This document shows positions 40,855 through 50,003 of a stretch of DNA of 64,000 nt, piece by piece. The position numbers and the translations under genes are program-made. The stretch's first letter is position 1. Each line of letters starts with the position of its first letter. A model generated the notes under the pieces. The model was not told where the DNA came from. It was given only the letters and a program-made list of their open reading frames with translations, and searched no databases. Source of the stretch: Christiangramia gaetbulicola (lineage in GTDB: Bacteria; Bacteroidota; Bacteroidia; Flavobacteriales; Flavobacteriaceae); contig NZ_QBKQ01000002.1 of the NCBI RefSeq assembly GCF_003054225.1, forward strand, positions 124,001-188,000, in the 5' to 3' direction.

Positions 40855-42957
40855 CTATTCCTTTTCCAGGATCTTTAATGAGATCTTGATGGTTTCATAC
40901 GGAATAGCTTCTTCAAAATGTTCAAAATAAGTCCTTAGTCCGCTGGGATTATCCAGTTTCTTTTTGGCAGTCTTAATGGATTGAAGCTCAGATTTTGGTA
41001 CGAATTGCTTCAGGTTCACTTCCTCACCTTCATCATAGAGTTTTATTAAATGCGAGAATATGGTATTTCTGGCAACGCCGCGTTCTTTGGCGATCTCTTC
41101 CACACTCAAACCATTTTTATAAAGAGACAGGGTTTCTTTTAAAGTATTTCCTTTCTTTGTCTTCTTTTTTGTTTTCTTTTCTCTTTTTTCCTTGCTGAAA
41201 GCAATGATCTCCTTTATAAATCTGAAACCATAATCTTCCATTTTCTTTCTTCCAACTCCATTAATAAGCATGAACTCGGAATCTGACATTGGTCGTTGCT
41301 TTTCCATATCCTTTAAGGCAGCGTCATTAAAGATGAGGTAAGCTGGAATATCCTCTTCGCGGGCAATTTCCAGACGCAATTGCCTTAACCTTTCGAATAA
41401 CGAATTATTTGCAGTAGTTGTTTTTTCAGCATGTGCCTGTGGTTTTTTATCCTTGACGTCGGCGAGGTAAACTTTTTCTTTTTCGAATAGAACTTTTTTA
41501 GCCTGTTCTGTAAGTTGCAGTCGATTGTTGCGGTCGAAAGCGATCTCTACATATCCTAAATTAATGAGCTGAATGATGTATTGCTGCCAGTGATGCCAGG
41601 ATATATCTTTCCCGATCCCGTACGTGGAAAGTTCCTGGTAATTATTTCTTCTTACTACTTCGTTCTGGGAACCTCGAAGCACATCGATCACCGCCGAAAT
41701 TGGTTCAGAAGCTTTCAGCCTGAAGATACAGGAAAGCGCTTTTTGTGCTATGACCGTTCCGTCGAAGAATTCAGGGGGATTCCGGCAAATATCACAGTTA
41801 CCGCAATCTTCCTCCAGGTATTCTCCAAAATAGCTTAGCAGGATCTTTCGGCGACAACTCAGCGCTTCAGAATATTGCTTCATCCTATCCAATTTAGCCA
41901 GCTGAACTTCTTCGTTTTTGGCATTCGATGCGAATTTCTGAAGCTGGATCACATCAGAGTAACTATGGAAGAGGAGCGTGTCTGATGGCAATCCATCCCT
42001 TCCTGCCCGGCCAATTTCCTGGTAATAACCTTCCAGGTTCTTCGGCATATTGTAATGTATCACCCAGCGGATATTCGATTTATCGATGCCCATCCCAAAA
42101 GCGATGGTCGCGCAGATGATCTGTTTTTCGTCATTGATGAAATCATCCTGGATCTGTGATCGCTCCAGGTGATCCAGCCCGGCGTGATAAGCTTCTGCCT
42201 TAAAACCCTTTACTTTTAATTTCGAAGCAAGTTCTTCAGTGGTCTTCCGGCTTAAACAATAGATGATACCACTTTCCTTTTTTCGGTTCTTTAAAAAATC
42301 GGAGATCTGTTCAAAACGTTTAATACCTTGTTTAACCTCCAGACTCAGGTTCTTCCGGTCAAAAGAAGCCACATGTTTTTTAGCATTCGGGATATTTAGC
42401 TGTTTACAGATATCGTTTCGGGTAGCTTTATCTGCAGTAGCGGTTAGTGCCAGAACCGGGGTAGAAGGGAAGCGGTTTTTTAAATAACCCAGCTGAGTAT
42501 AGGCCGGCCTGAAATCATGGCCCCAGCTCGAGATACAATGTGCCTCGTCGATGGCAATTAGGCTTACCTTACCATCGGTAAGGAACCTGTCTACGAACTG
42601 AAGGCTTTCAGGTGCGACATATAATAATTTGATCTCCTTATTATCGATCTTTTGAAAAATAGCCTGTTTATCTGCTTCATCCTGACTGCTATTTAAGTAA
42701 GCCGCGGGAACCCCATTGGCATTTAACCCGTCCACCTGGTCTTTCATTAAGGCAATAAGCGGAGAAATGACCAGGGTGATCTCTGGAAGCAAAATCCCTG
42801 GTAACTGATAGCAAATAGACTTACCACCACCGGTGGGCATAATGACCAGATTGTCCTTTCCGTCAAAAACAGATTCTATGATCTTTTTCTGAAGAGGTCT
42901 AAAACTCTCGTAACCAAAATATTCTTTCAGGGTATCTAACAACACAGCTTCTTTCAT
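40855..42957 (-). CDS. recQ: ATP-dependent DNA helicase RecQ
   Basis: A 700-residue 3'-5' helicase. Motifs: PTGGGKSICYQLP (Walker A), DEAHCISSWGHDFRP (DEAH box and aromatic loop), FGMGIDKSNIRWVIHY and QEIGRAGRDGLPS in the helicase core (about 1-340); zinc-binding cysteines CGNCDICRNP (about 385); RQC winged helix; HRDC domain (about 515-590). A further C-terminal helix-turn-helix (LSVEEIAKERGVARNTIFSHLIKLYDEG) follows, a common Bacteroidota extension. -7 element TACCTTTG (minus, 42963-42970) ends five bases before the ATG, suggesting a nearly leaderless mRNA. Confidence 0.96.
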   Translation of the reverse strand: MKEAVLLDTLKEYFGYESFRPLQKKIIESVFDGKDNLVIMPTGGGKSICYQLPGILLPEITLVISPLIALMKDQVDGLNANGVPAAYLNSSQDEADKQAIFQKIDNKEIKLLYVAPESLQFVDRFLTDGKVSLIAIDEAHCISSWGHDFRPAYTQLGYLKNRFPSTPVLALTATADKATRNDICKQLNIPNAKKHVASFDRKNLSLEVKQGIKRFEQISDFLKNRKKESGIIYCLSRKTTEELASKLKVKGFKAEAYHAGLDHLERSQIQDDFINDEKQIICATIAFGMGIDKSNIRWVIHYNMPKNLEGYYQEIGRAGRDGLPSDTLLFHSYSDVIQLQKFASNAKNEEVQLAKLDRMKQYSEALSCRRKILLSYFGEYLEEDCGNCDICRNPPEFFDGTVIAQKALSCIFRLKASEPISAVIDVLRGSQNEVVRRNNYQELSTYGIGKDISWHHWQQYIIQLINLGYVEIAFDRNNRLQLTEQAKKVLFEKEKVYLADVKDKKPQAHAEKTTTANNSLFERLRQLRLEIAREEDIPAYLIFNDAALKDMEKQRPMSDSEFMLINGVGRKKMEDYGFRFIKEIIAFSKEKREKKTKKKTKKGNTLKETLSLYKNGLSVEEIAKERGVARNTIFSHLIKLYDEGEEVNLKQFVPKSELQSIKTAKKKLDNPSGLRTYFEHFEEAIPYETIKISLKILEKE

Positions 42958-42962
42958 AGCCG

Positions 42963-42970
42963 CAAAGGTA
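42963..42970 (-). promoter_or_regulatory. -7 promoter element of recQ
   Basis: TACCTTTG on the minus strand, five bases from the recQ ATG. The rest of the 222-base gap to corA is AT-rich with no other clear signal. Confidence 0.5.
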
Positions 42971-43179
42971 AAATTAAGAGTAGATTTTATTCAATTTCTA
43001 AACTTCAATTCAGTTTTATTTTTCAAAAAAGAAAAGCTCCAGATGATCTAAAATCCTTGTGTTAGCGGATTATTCTTACATTTATCAAAAATTAATTCGG
43101 TTAAATGCTTTTTATAATTGGAAGATTTCAAGTGCTGGAATTTGACCTTATTGATTAAATTGCTTTTAAATACTCATAT

Positions 43180-44262
43180 ATGGCTCTTAAAAGACCTAAA
43201 TCCTTGCTTCGCCGTCCCAAGAATACTAAAACTGTAAACCAGATCCCGGGTACCATGACCTACGTGGGAACCAAGGATTCTGGCGAAACCAAACTTGATG
43301 TAATAGATTATAATCTTCAGCAATATGAAAGATTTACTTCTACTTCTACCGAGGATGCTTTCAAATTCGTTGACGAGGAAAGAATTACCTGGTTCAATAT
43401 AGATGGTCTGAGTAATGTAAAGGAAATAGAAAAGCTGGGCGAATATTATGAACTTCACCCGCTGGTGATGGAAGATATAGTGAACACCGGGCAAAGACCG
43501 AAAGTGGAGGAATATGAAGACTATCTTTTTATCGTGGCCAAAATGCTGTACTACAAAAATGGGTCTATCGAGAATGAACATATTAGCATGATCGTTGGTA
43601 AAAATTACCTATTGACCTTTCAGGAATCAGACGGGGATGTTTTCGATCCCGTTAGAGAGCGACTTGAGACCGGTAAAGGAAGGATTCGGGGCAGATCTGC
43701 AGATTATCTCATGTTCGCTTTGCTAGATTCTATTATAGATAACTACTTCCTGGTGATAGATGATATAAGTGACCGGATAGAGGAGATGGAAGCAAGTTTG
43801 TTCATTAATAAACCCAATGATAATGTCACCCAGGAGATCCAGGATCTAAAACAAACAATATTACGAATAAGAAGATCTGTTTTTCCTTTAAGAGAAGTGG
43901 TAAGCAGGTTAGAAAAGATGGATACCCGTCTCATAGAAGATAGTACCATAAATTATATAAGGGATCTTCATGACCATATCATTCAGATTTCAGAACATAT
44001 AGATATTTATAGAGAAATGATCTGGGGTCTTATGGATCTTTATATGACGACCATTAGTAATAAAATGAACGAGGTGATGAAGGTACTTACTATCATGGCG
44101 AGTATTTTTATTCCGCTTACCTTCATTGCGGGAATCTACGGGATGAATTTTGAGTATATACCAGAATTGCAATGGAAATATAGCTACTTTGTACTCTGGG
44201 GGGTGATGATCATCATTTTCTTATTGATGCTTTATTATTTCAAAAGAAAAAAATGGTTATAA
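43180..44262 (+). CDS. corA: CorA magnesium/cobalt transporter
   Basis: A 360-residue CorA. The N-terminal cytosolic domain carries LHPLVMEDI..., the long stalk helix follows, and the two C-terminal transmembrane helices are at about 298-318 and 333-352 with the selectivity motif YGMNF between them. It forms pentameric channels for Mg2+ and other divalent ions. Start ATG at 43180 fits the family. The lactonase gene follows after 17 bases. Confidence 0.95.
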   Translation: MALKRPKSLLRRPKNTKTVNQIPGTMTYVGTKDSGETKLDVIDYNLQQYERFTSTSTEDAFKFVDEERITWFNIDGLSNVKEIEKLGEYYELHPLVMEDIVNTGQRPKVEEYEDYLFIVAKMLYYKNGSIENEHISMIVGKNYLLTFQESDGDVFDPVRERLETGKGRIRGRSADYLMFALLDSIIDNYFLVIDDISDRIEEMEASLFINKPNDNVTQEIQDLKQTILRIRRSVFPLREVVSRLEKMDTRLIEDSTINYIRDLHDHIIQISEHIDIYREMIWGLMDLYMTTISNKMNEVMKVLTIMASIFIPLTFIAGIYGMNFEYIPELQWKYSYFVLWGVMIIIFLLMLYYFKRKKWL

Positions 44263-44279
44263 AACACAAATCTAGAGTT

Positions 44280-45422
44280 ATGAAAAATTTGATGCTATTT
44301 ACCCTGTTATCTTTATTCTGTTTTACTCCTATGAAAGCACAGGCAGATATGGTTCAGCGAAAAGATACTATCAATAAAATATATGTTGGGACCTATACCA
44401 GGAAAGAAGGGCATGTGGATGGAAAAGCCAAAGGAATTTATCTTTTGAATCAGGACCCTAATACCGGAAACCTGAACTTTGTTTGTACCGCGGCCGAAAT
44501 GATCAATCCATCTTTTGTGAAAGTTGGTAAGATGGGTAAATACGTTTATGCCGTAAGTGAATTAGGTCCTCAGGATGGAGATAGTGGAGTTGTGCATTCT
44601 TTTGAAATTCAGGAAGACGGATCTTTAAAAAGTATTGGAAAACTCGGTACTGGCGGTTTTGCACCCTGTCACATAGCTCTGGATAGATCAGGTAAATTCG
44701 CGTTCGTAAGCAATTATATGGGTGGTGTAGTCATGGTCTACAAGATAGGGTCTGACGGAAGCCTTGAAAAAAGTCAGGAGCTAAAACTGGAAAATTCAGA
44801 TTCTGCACATGCACATTCTGTAAAAATAAGCGGGGATAACCGTTATGCTTATATAGCCGATCTTGGTAACGATAAAATATGGGTCTACCGCTTTAATATT
44901 ATGACCGGCAAACTAGAACCTCATAAACAGAACGCAGTTACATTAGAAAAGGGGGCTGGTCCAAGGCATTTGAGCTTTGCCAAGAATGGAAGCTTTTTAT
45001 ATTCGGTTAATGAATTGAATAGCACAGTGAGTGCTTTTGCTGTAAAAAGTGACGGTAGCCTGGATCATCTTCAGAATATTTCGGCTTTGCCCGATAGTTT
45101 TATCCAGCCTAATTCTGCTGCCGATATCCATATTCATCCTTCTGGTAAATTTTTATATACATCTAACCGTGGGCATAATAGCATCGCTATCTTTCAGATC
45201 AATTCTGATTCAGGAAAATTAACTCATGTAGATTATGTTCCCGTAGCTGGAAAGACACCTAGAAATTTTGCTATTTCACCATATGGCAAATATCTATATG
45301 CCGCCAGCCAGGATACCGGGAATATCACTACCTACAAGATCAATGAAGATACTGGCAAGTTAAAGCCCCAGGAACCTGTATTCCAGGTTAAAACACCAGT
45401 ATGTCTTGAATTTGTAAAATAA
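44280..45422 (+). CDS. Lactonase family protein (6-phosphogluconolactonase-like), secreted
   Basis: A 380-residue seven-bladed beta propeller of the YbhE/Pgl family (YVGTYTRKEG at the start, HPSGKFLYTSNRGHNSI late, repeated SPYGKYLYAAS). MKNLMLFTLLSLFCFTPMKAQA is a signal peptide, so the start is taken at 44280 rather than 44253. Export makes a cytosolic pentose-phosphate role unlikely; it probably opens sugar lactones in the periplasm. Downstream of corA, perhaps read through. Confidence 0.88.
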   Translation: MKNLMLFTLLSLFCFTPMKAQADMVQRKDTINKIYVGTYTRKEGHVDGKAKGIYLLNQDPNTGNLNFVCTAAEMINPSFVKVGKMGKYVYAVSELGPQDGDSGVVHSFEIQEDGSLKSIGKLGTGGFAPCHIALDRSGKFAFVSNYMGGVVMVYKIGSDGSLEKSQELKLENSDSAHAHSVKISGDNRYAYIADLGNDKIWVYRFNIMTGKLEPHKQNAVTLEKGAGPRHLSFAKNGSFLYSVNELNSTVSAFAVKSDGSLDHLQNISALPDSFIQPNSAADIHIHPSGKFLYTSNRGHNSIAIFQINSDSGKLTHVDYVPVAGKTPRNFAISPYGKYLYAASQDTGNITTYKINEDTGKLKPQEPVFQVKTPVCLEFVK

Positions 45423-45500
45423 TTTCTCAGAGATCTGATTATCAGTAATTTGAATTGAAATTTTGCTTAATTTCAATGATAATTTAATTTCTGAAATCAG

Positions 45501-45821
45501 ATGAAAAGAGCTTTTTCTGGCCTGCTATTTCTGGCCTTTTTGTTCGGTTGTGGAACTACACAAAATTTTAATGAAAAATCGGTAAGACCAGCCACAGACA
45601 CTCCTGTAGCTTTTGAACCAAAATCCGGTGTAAGCTTTGATGACACCTCGTGTAAAAGTCCGTTGGTAGATCCCCGAAGCGGGGTTGAGATCATCATGGT
45701 CGTGGCCCATGATGGTAAAGGAGATTACAGGGTTCCCTCCGGTTTGTATGGTTTAAGCAGTAAAGAATTATTGCGTATAAACTGCAGCAATGGTGAAGTG
45801 ATTGGGATCGTTAACAAATAG
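45501..45821 (+). CDS. Small lipoprotein, unknown function
   Basis: A 106-residue protein with lipobox FLFGC (Cys at 17). The mature part (about 90 residues) has two more cysteines (DTSCKSPL and INCSNG) and the stretch RSGVEIIMVVAHDGKGDYRVP. No family recognised. It is followed by the convergent outer-membrane protein gene. An AT-rich 9-bp inverted repeat (ATTGAAATT / AATTTCAAT, 45454-45477) precedes it. Confidence 0.72.
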   Translation: MKRAFSGLLFLAFLFGCGTTQNFNEKSVRPATDTPVAFEPKSGVSFDDTSCKSPLVDPRSGVEIIMVVAHDGKGDYRVPSGLYGLSSKELLRINCSNGEVIGIVNK

Positions 45822-45849
45822 CTTTAAAACAGAAGTTCTAACTGAATCC

Positions 45850-46719
45850 CTAATCCCGAAGACGAAATGCCATGCCAACCTGTAAGCTAAGGTTATCTAT
45901 AAGGTTTGAATCGAGGCTGGAATTCGGGATCAGATTATTCTGAAGATCATAAGCTTCAAAATCATTCAGCTGGTAGTTACCCAGTTTTCCGAAAACTACT
46001 ATGCTTTTAGAAAATTGTTTTTCGATAAAAACAGAGGTATTAAGTGTTTCTTTTCGGAAATAGTAAATCGAGGGATTCTTATGAACTCGGTACGAATTCA
46101 AGGTCCAGTCGCTTTCGATTCCGGTGTACCAACTGTCTTTTTTCAGGATATATTCAAATCTGATATTTGACGGAATGAGGACATAAAGATTCCATTTGTT
46201 ATTGGGTATCCAGTATAGTCCACCTATGGGAAATATCAGAGTTTTTTCAACTTCCTGGTTGAAATACATACCGGCGAAAAAGTTCAGTTTTTCACTTCTT
46301 TTATTAGTAAACAGAAACCAGCCTCCAGTTTGGGCATATTTGAGGCGTGGATTGAATTCATCTGAATTGAATTTAAATCGAACCTGAGTCAACAGGTTCC
46401 ATTTTTTATCATTCCAGAAATGAAGATAACCGGCTCCAATAAAATTTGCGTAAAGGTCTAAGTCTTTACCAGCTATACTAATATCCTGAAATTTAAAGAT
46501 TTCTCCTGAATAGAATGCAAGCAGGTAATCCTCGTTCTTCAACTCTAAACCAAGGTTTAATTTTGCTGAATACCGGTTAACTCCAAAATTTTCCGAGTTC
46601 TTGGGAGCATAAGCAATATTCTCGTAACCCAGGTTAGCGATATCAAAGAATGATTGTGCCCGTACCTGGAAGGCGAATACGATCATTAGAACGGGAATTA
46701 ATCTTTTCAAACTATGCAT
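45850..46719 (-). CDS. Outer-membrane beta-barrel protein (DUF6268-like)
   Basis: A 289-residue protein with signal peptide (cleaved after VRAQ) and alternating aromatic/polar strands typical of a small outer-membrane barrel (YLLAFYSGEIF, WNLLTQVRFKF, SLQVGMAFRLRD at the end with a terminal barrel strand). It resembles DUF6268; this is a tentative assignment. Last of five genes on the minus strand from 49865. Function unknown. Confidence 0.75.
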   Translation of the reverse strand: MHSLKRLIPVLMIVFAFQVRAQSFFDIANLGYENIAYAPKNSENFGVNRYSAKLNLGLELKNEDYLLAFYSGEIFKFQDISIAGKDLDLYANFIGAGYLHFWNDKKWNLLTQVRFKFNSDEFNPRLKYAQTGGWFLFTNKRSEKLNFFAGMYFNQEVEKTLIFPIGGLYWIPNNKWNLYVLIPSNIRFEYILKKDSWYTGIESDWTLNSYRVHKNPSIYYFRKETLNTSVFIEKQFSKSIVVFGKLGNYQLNDFEAYDLQNNLIPNSSLDSNLIDNLSLQVGMAFRLRD

Positions 46720-46733
46720 ATTTCAAAATGATA

Positions 46734-47543
46734 TTATCCAATGCTAAGATCGGCTGCCCTGAAGCGGTTCATCTGTATGGTAGTGATACGCTCGCTAATA
46801 GATTGCGGGATAAGCTTAGCTAAAGTTAAATAGAATTTATTAATGGTCCCCGGGATGATCACTTCTTTTTTGTTCAGGAAAGCATCCATGGTGATCTTAG
46901 CTACCTCCTCCGGGTCCATGACCGATAGTTTGGCAAACCACCCCATATTGCGATTTTTATAACACATCTTCGGATTGGTATTCATCCCACCCGGGCATAC
47001 TATCGAGACCCAAATCTGATCTTCTTTGAATTCGAGATTTAGACTCCTGGATAAAGACGAAAGGTAAGCCTTGGTAGCACCATAAACCTGTTTCGTAGGT
47101 AGGCAGAAGTAACTGGCCAGGCTACTAACATTAAGTATCCCTGAAGGTGAATTACGCTTCAACTGATCATAAAATAATTTAATAAGCCGTGTTGGAGCCG
47201 AAATATTAACTTCTATTTGCTTTAAGTAATAATTGATATCTACCTCATTAAAAAATCCGGTGCTCAATACCCCTGCATTATTGATGAGAAATTTAAATTC
47301 TATTTTTTGGTGATGAACAAATTCTAATAACTTCTCGCAATATGCTTTTGAGCTTAGATCCATATGAAAAAAATGAACTTTAATTTTGAAACTTTCTTCA
47401 AGGAATACAGCCAGGTCCTTTAAACCCGTTCCGGTAAGATCTATAAGAAATAGGTTCATATTTCTTTTCGCACAGTCTATGGCCAGGGCCTTTCCAAAAC
47501 CCTGGCTAGCTCCTGTTATCAATGTGTAATAAAGTGGTTTCAT
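46734..47543 (-). CDS. Short-chain dehydrogenase/reductase
   Basis: A 269-residue classical SDR with TGASQGFGKALA (cofactor loop), NNAGVL, Ser in LNVSSLASY and YGATKAYLSSLSRSL as the active-site Tyr-Lys. A hydrophobic C-terminal stretch with IPGTINKFYLTLAKLIPQ is like membrane-associated SDRs of the YqjQ/retinol-dehydrogenase kind. It overlaps the epimerase gene by 38 bases and precedes the barrel gene by 14 bases, so these are one transcript. Substrate unknown. Confidence 0.88.
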   Translation of the reverse strand: MKPLYYTLITGASQGFGKALAIDCAKRNMNLFLIDLTGTGLKDLAVFLEESFKIKVHFFHMDLSSKAYCEKLLEFVHHQKIEFKFLINNAGVLSTGFFNEVDINYYLKQIEVNISAPTRLIKLFYDQLKRNSPSGILNVSSLASYFCLPTKQVYGATKAYLSSLSRSLNLEFKEDQIWVSIVCPGGMNTNPKMCYKNRNMGWFAKLSVMDPEEVAKITMDAFLNKKEVIIPGTINKFYLTLAKLIPQSISERITTIQMNRFRAADLSIG

Positions 47544-48528
47544 GACGTATGTTTTTGATGAATTCAGAGGTTTTTTGAAGACCTTCTTCCAGGCCAGTAT
47601 ATCTATATCCTAAAATCTTCTGGGCCTTTTGTGAAGAAGCTGCTCTTTCAGTAAAAAGGAAATCCAGGATCTCTGGGGACAAACTGCTTTGGTAATCTCC
47701 AGATCTGCTAAAGAATGAATGTATTTTACCTAATATTTTCAGGAATTCGTAATCTATTTTAAAGACCTTCTTTTCTGTTCCCGATATTTTGAAGATGAGG
47801 TGGAATAGTCTTTCGTAACTGGCATTTTCACCTCCAATGATGAACTTCTCACCACTGTCCTCGAATTTCAGTCCAAGTTCATGTGCGGCTATGACATCAT
47901 CTATATATACATAGCTTGCTTTAGTGTTTAGTTTATCTGGAGAGATCATACATTTATATTTTTCAATGATCTCGAAAAGTTTGTTGATCCCATTGGAATA
48001 AGTTGAGAATCCCGGACCATAAACTCTACCAACATTTAGAATAGTACAATTCAGACCCTTTTTGCAATATTCCTTCACCAGTTCTTCAGCCATAACCTTG
48101 GTAAGTTCATAGTCGTTATGGTAGGCATTCATACGCGGTTGTTTTTCAGTTATTGGAACTCCGGAGAGCGCATCTCCGAATACCGAAATGCTACTGGTAA
48201 AAATGAACTTCTTTACCTGGGCTTCCATAGCCGCAGAAAGAACATTCGAGGTTCCCTGTACATTGACCTGGTAAAAGCGGTCTATATGGCGATATCTGAT
48301 ATCGGTAAAGGCAGCCATGTGAATCACATATTCACAGCCCTCTATAGCTTTTTTGATACTATCGGGATCACCTATATCTCCTTTAAAAGAAATGATGTTT
48401 TCATGAATGGGAAGGTTCTTTGATTGTAAATCCCTAACCAGGGCATTTATTTGATGATTTTTAGCAGCCAGGTACAGCGCTAGTTTTGAGCCGATGAAGC
48501 CAGTAGCTCCTGTGAGAAAGATTTTCAT
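47506..48528 (-). CDS. NAD-dependent epimerase/dehydratase (3-beta-HSD/HpnA-like)
   Basis: A 340-residue extended SDR: TGATGFIGSKLALYL is the dinucleotide loop, TSSISVFGD gives the active-site Ser, and YELTKVMAEEL the Tyr-Lys pair. The C-terminal part differs from sugar epimerases and is more like the dihydroflavonol reductase/3-beta-hydroxysteroid group, suggesting a hydrophobic substrate. It overlaps the CPBP gene by four bases and the SDR by 38. Confidence 0.87.
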   Translation of the reverse strand: MKIFLTGATGFIGSKLALYLAAKNHQINALVRDLQSKNLPIHENIISFKGDIGDPDSIKKAIEGCEYVIHMAAFTDIRYRHIDRFYQVNVQGTSNVLSAAMEAQVKKFIFTSSISVFGDALSGVPITEKQPRMNAYHNDYELTKVMAEELVKEYCKKGLNCTILNVGRVYGPGFSTYSNGINKLFEIIEKYKCMISPDKLNTKASYVYIDDVIAAHELGLKFEDSGEKFIIGGENASYERLFHLIFKISGTEKKVFKIDYEFLKILGKIHSFFSRSGDYQSSLSPEILDFLFTERAASSQKAQKILGYRYTGLEEGLQKTSEFIKNIRHETTLLHIDNRS

Positions 48529-49181
48529 GATTTCTGAATTTTGGTTAGACTTCGATTGATAAGGATGGTTTCAAACCCAAGCGAAAGAGCCGCATGAATT
48601 AAAAACGCTGGCCAAATACTGCCGGTGTAATAAGTGAAAAAGCACAACAGGATCCCGAATGGAATACTACCAACGATCTCCTTTTTTGAGTCGGTAATAT
48701 GGATAAGGGCGTAGAGGAAAATATTTATCAAAATTGATGGGATCAACCCAATCAATTCAAGACAAAAAATGAATAAGACACCTCTAAAGAAAAGTTCATA
48801 GCAAAAAAGAAAGATCAGTCTTATTACGATGTAGATCAAACCTTTATTTATTGAAAACTTAGGATCTCTAAATCCTAATTTTTTTCTTCTTGCTTCAGCA
48901 GTAGAGATCTTAATTGCTATAATTGCCAAAGCAAGGATCCCTAGCATGCTCCATGATTGCTGAAAAGGATTTTCCTTGAGTAGGAAGGCTACCTTATCGA
49001 AATAAAGAATAACCGGAAGGCTAAATAATACGATACCTAAGAGATGACGAAGGTTTATGATCTTAAAACCCAGGTCGCGGATTATCGCATCGCCTATCTT
49101 TACAACTTTAAGTTGATAGCTTAAATAGGATAGGCCAAAATACCCGCCGTAACTTAACAATATGATATCTACAGTTTCCAT
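48525..49181 (-). CDS. CPBP-family intramembrane protease-like protein
   Basis: A 218-residue membrane protein with about six transmembrane helices. The CPBP (Rce1-like) motifs are YELFFRGVL (motif 1), FLYALIHI (motif 2) and LIHAALSLG (motif 3). The usual EExxxR has only its second Glu, the first being Tyr, so activity may be changed; several bacterial members look like this. CPBP proteins process peptides or serve in immunity and envelope control. It lies three bases after the DUF6134-like gene. Confidence 0.82.
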   Translation of the reverse strand: METVDIILLSYGGYFGLSYLSYQLKVVKIGDAIIRDLGFKIINLRHLLGIVLFSLPVILYFDKVAFLLKENPFQQSWSMLGILALAIIAIKISTAEARRKKLGFRDPKFSINKGLIYIVIRLIFLFCYELFFRGVLFIFCLELIGLIPSILINIFLYALIHITDSKKEIVGSIPFGILLCFFTYYTGSIWPAFLIHAALSLGFETILINRSLTKIQKS

Positions 49182-49184
49182 GAC

Positions 49185-49865
49185 CTATTGTCTTAATAAT
49201 TTCACTTTAAAAAGTTTGTTGAAAACATCAACCTGTACACACTCACCCTGCTCGTAGTAAAAAACATTGGCATTGCCATCTGGAAAGTCGATTCTATAAC
49301 GGTTCTCTCCAAGATTCTTAACCTGGACCATGCTTTGTTGATTATCGCAATAAACCGAGCTTAAATTGAGAGGTTCCTTGAAGTAGAGTATGACAAGATT
49401 GGTATTTATTTCAGGATGATCATAAACCCGTCTTCCATCTGCATCTTCAATAAAGTATTGGTTCTTTTCATAAACTAGTTCCTTGGGATGATTAGACTTA
49501 TTATTAATACTTCTATTCACAGATGAGTACACGAGTTGTTCGTCTTTATACCGGGATTTTTCAGAAGCTTTTACGCGGAATTTCTTAATGAACGAGGTTT
49601 CAACAGAAGAGGATAACTGGTAATCTGTGTATGGCTCGGTTTGCACCTTCTCTATCTTAAGGGTGCCAATACTTTTATCATTCTTTAAAATGTTGAATTG
49701 CAACTGGCTTGCCTGTCCCTTAACACCTGAAGTAAGCAATAGGCTAATTATTACTACCGGAACAATCCGAAAAAAAGCCTTGTATTTCTCGAGATCAAGA
49801 TTATCAAGGATTGGTAACCTGTGTTTGAATCGATCGATTAAGATCATAATAATAATTAGTAACAT
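49185..49865 (-). CDS. Secreted DUF6134-like protein
   Basis: A 226-residue protein with an N-terminal hydrophobic segment (about residues 32-50, FRIVPVVIISLLLTSGVKGQ), probably a signal peptide preceded by a long basic leader. The mature part is beta-rich (FNILKNDKSIGTLKIEK..., NRYRIDFPDGNANVFYYEQG) and resembles DUF6134. The start could also be the Met at 49847. First gene of the five-gene operon, downstream of the two AraC regulators. Confidence 0.75.
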   Translation of the reverse strand: MLLIIIMILIDRFKHRLPILDNLDLEKYKAFFRIVPVVIISLLLTSGVKGQASQLQFNILKNDKSIGTLKIEKVQTEPYTDYQLSSSVETSFIKKFRVKASEKSRYKDEQLVYSSVNRSINNKSNHPKELVYEKNQYFIEDADGRRVYDHPEINTNLVILYFKEPLNLSSVYCDNQQSMVQVKNLGENRYRIDFPDGNANVFYYEQGECVQVDVFNKLFKVKLLRQ

Positions 49866-49974
49866 GATTTCCCTATTTATGATGAAGGTGGGGAGGACAT
49901 CTCACATCGATTAATAACCCAAATTTATAATGAGATGCACAGGATCATATCCCGATTTTTGGGGATTTGTAAGA

Positions 49975-49990
49975 TTCTGGACGTCCAGAA
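49975..49990. promoter_or_regulatory. 16-bp perfect palindrome, candidate operator
   Basis: TTCTGGACGTCCAGAA is a perfect 16-bp palindrome in the 138-base gap between the AraC regulator and the five-gene operon. There is no flanking T run on the minus strand, so a rho-independent terminator is unlikely; a binding site for a dimeric regulator is the favoured reading. Confidence 0.5.
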
Positions 49991-50003
49991 AAAAATCCGG
50001 ACA

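Noticed and set aside
43174-43581. 135-codon open frame antisense to corA
   Set aside because: Shadow of corA, no domain, no start signals, aromatic-rich composition typical of antisense frames.
45454-45477. 9-bp AT-rich inverted repeat ATTGAAATT / AATTTCAAT
   Set aside because: All but two positions are A or T, so chance occurrence is likely; kept only as a note with the lipoprotein gene.
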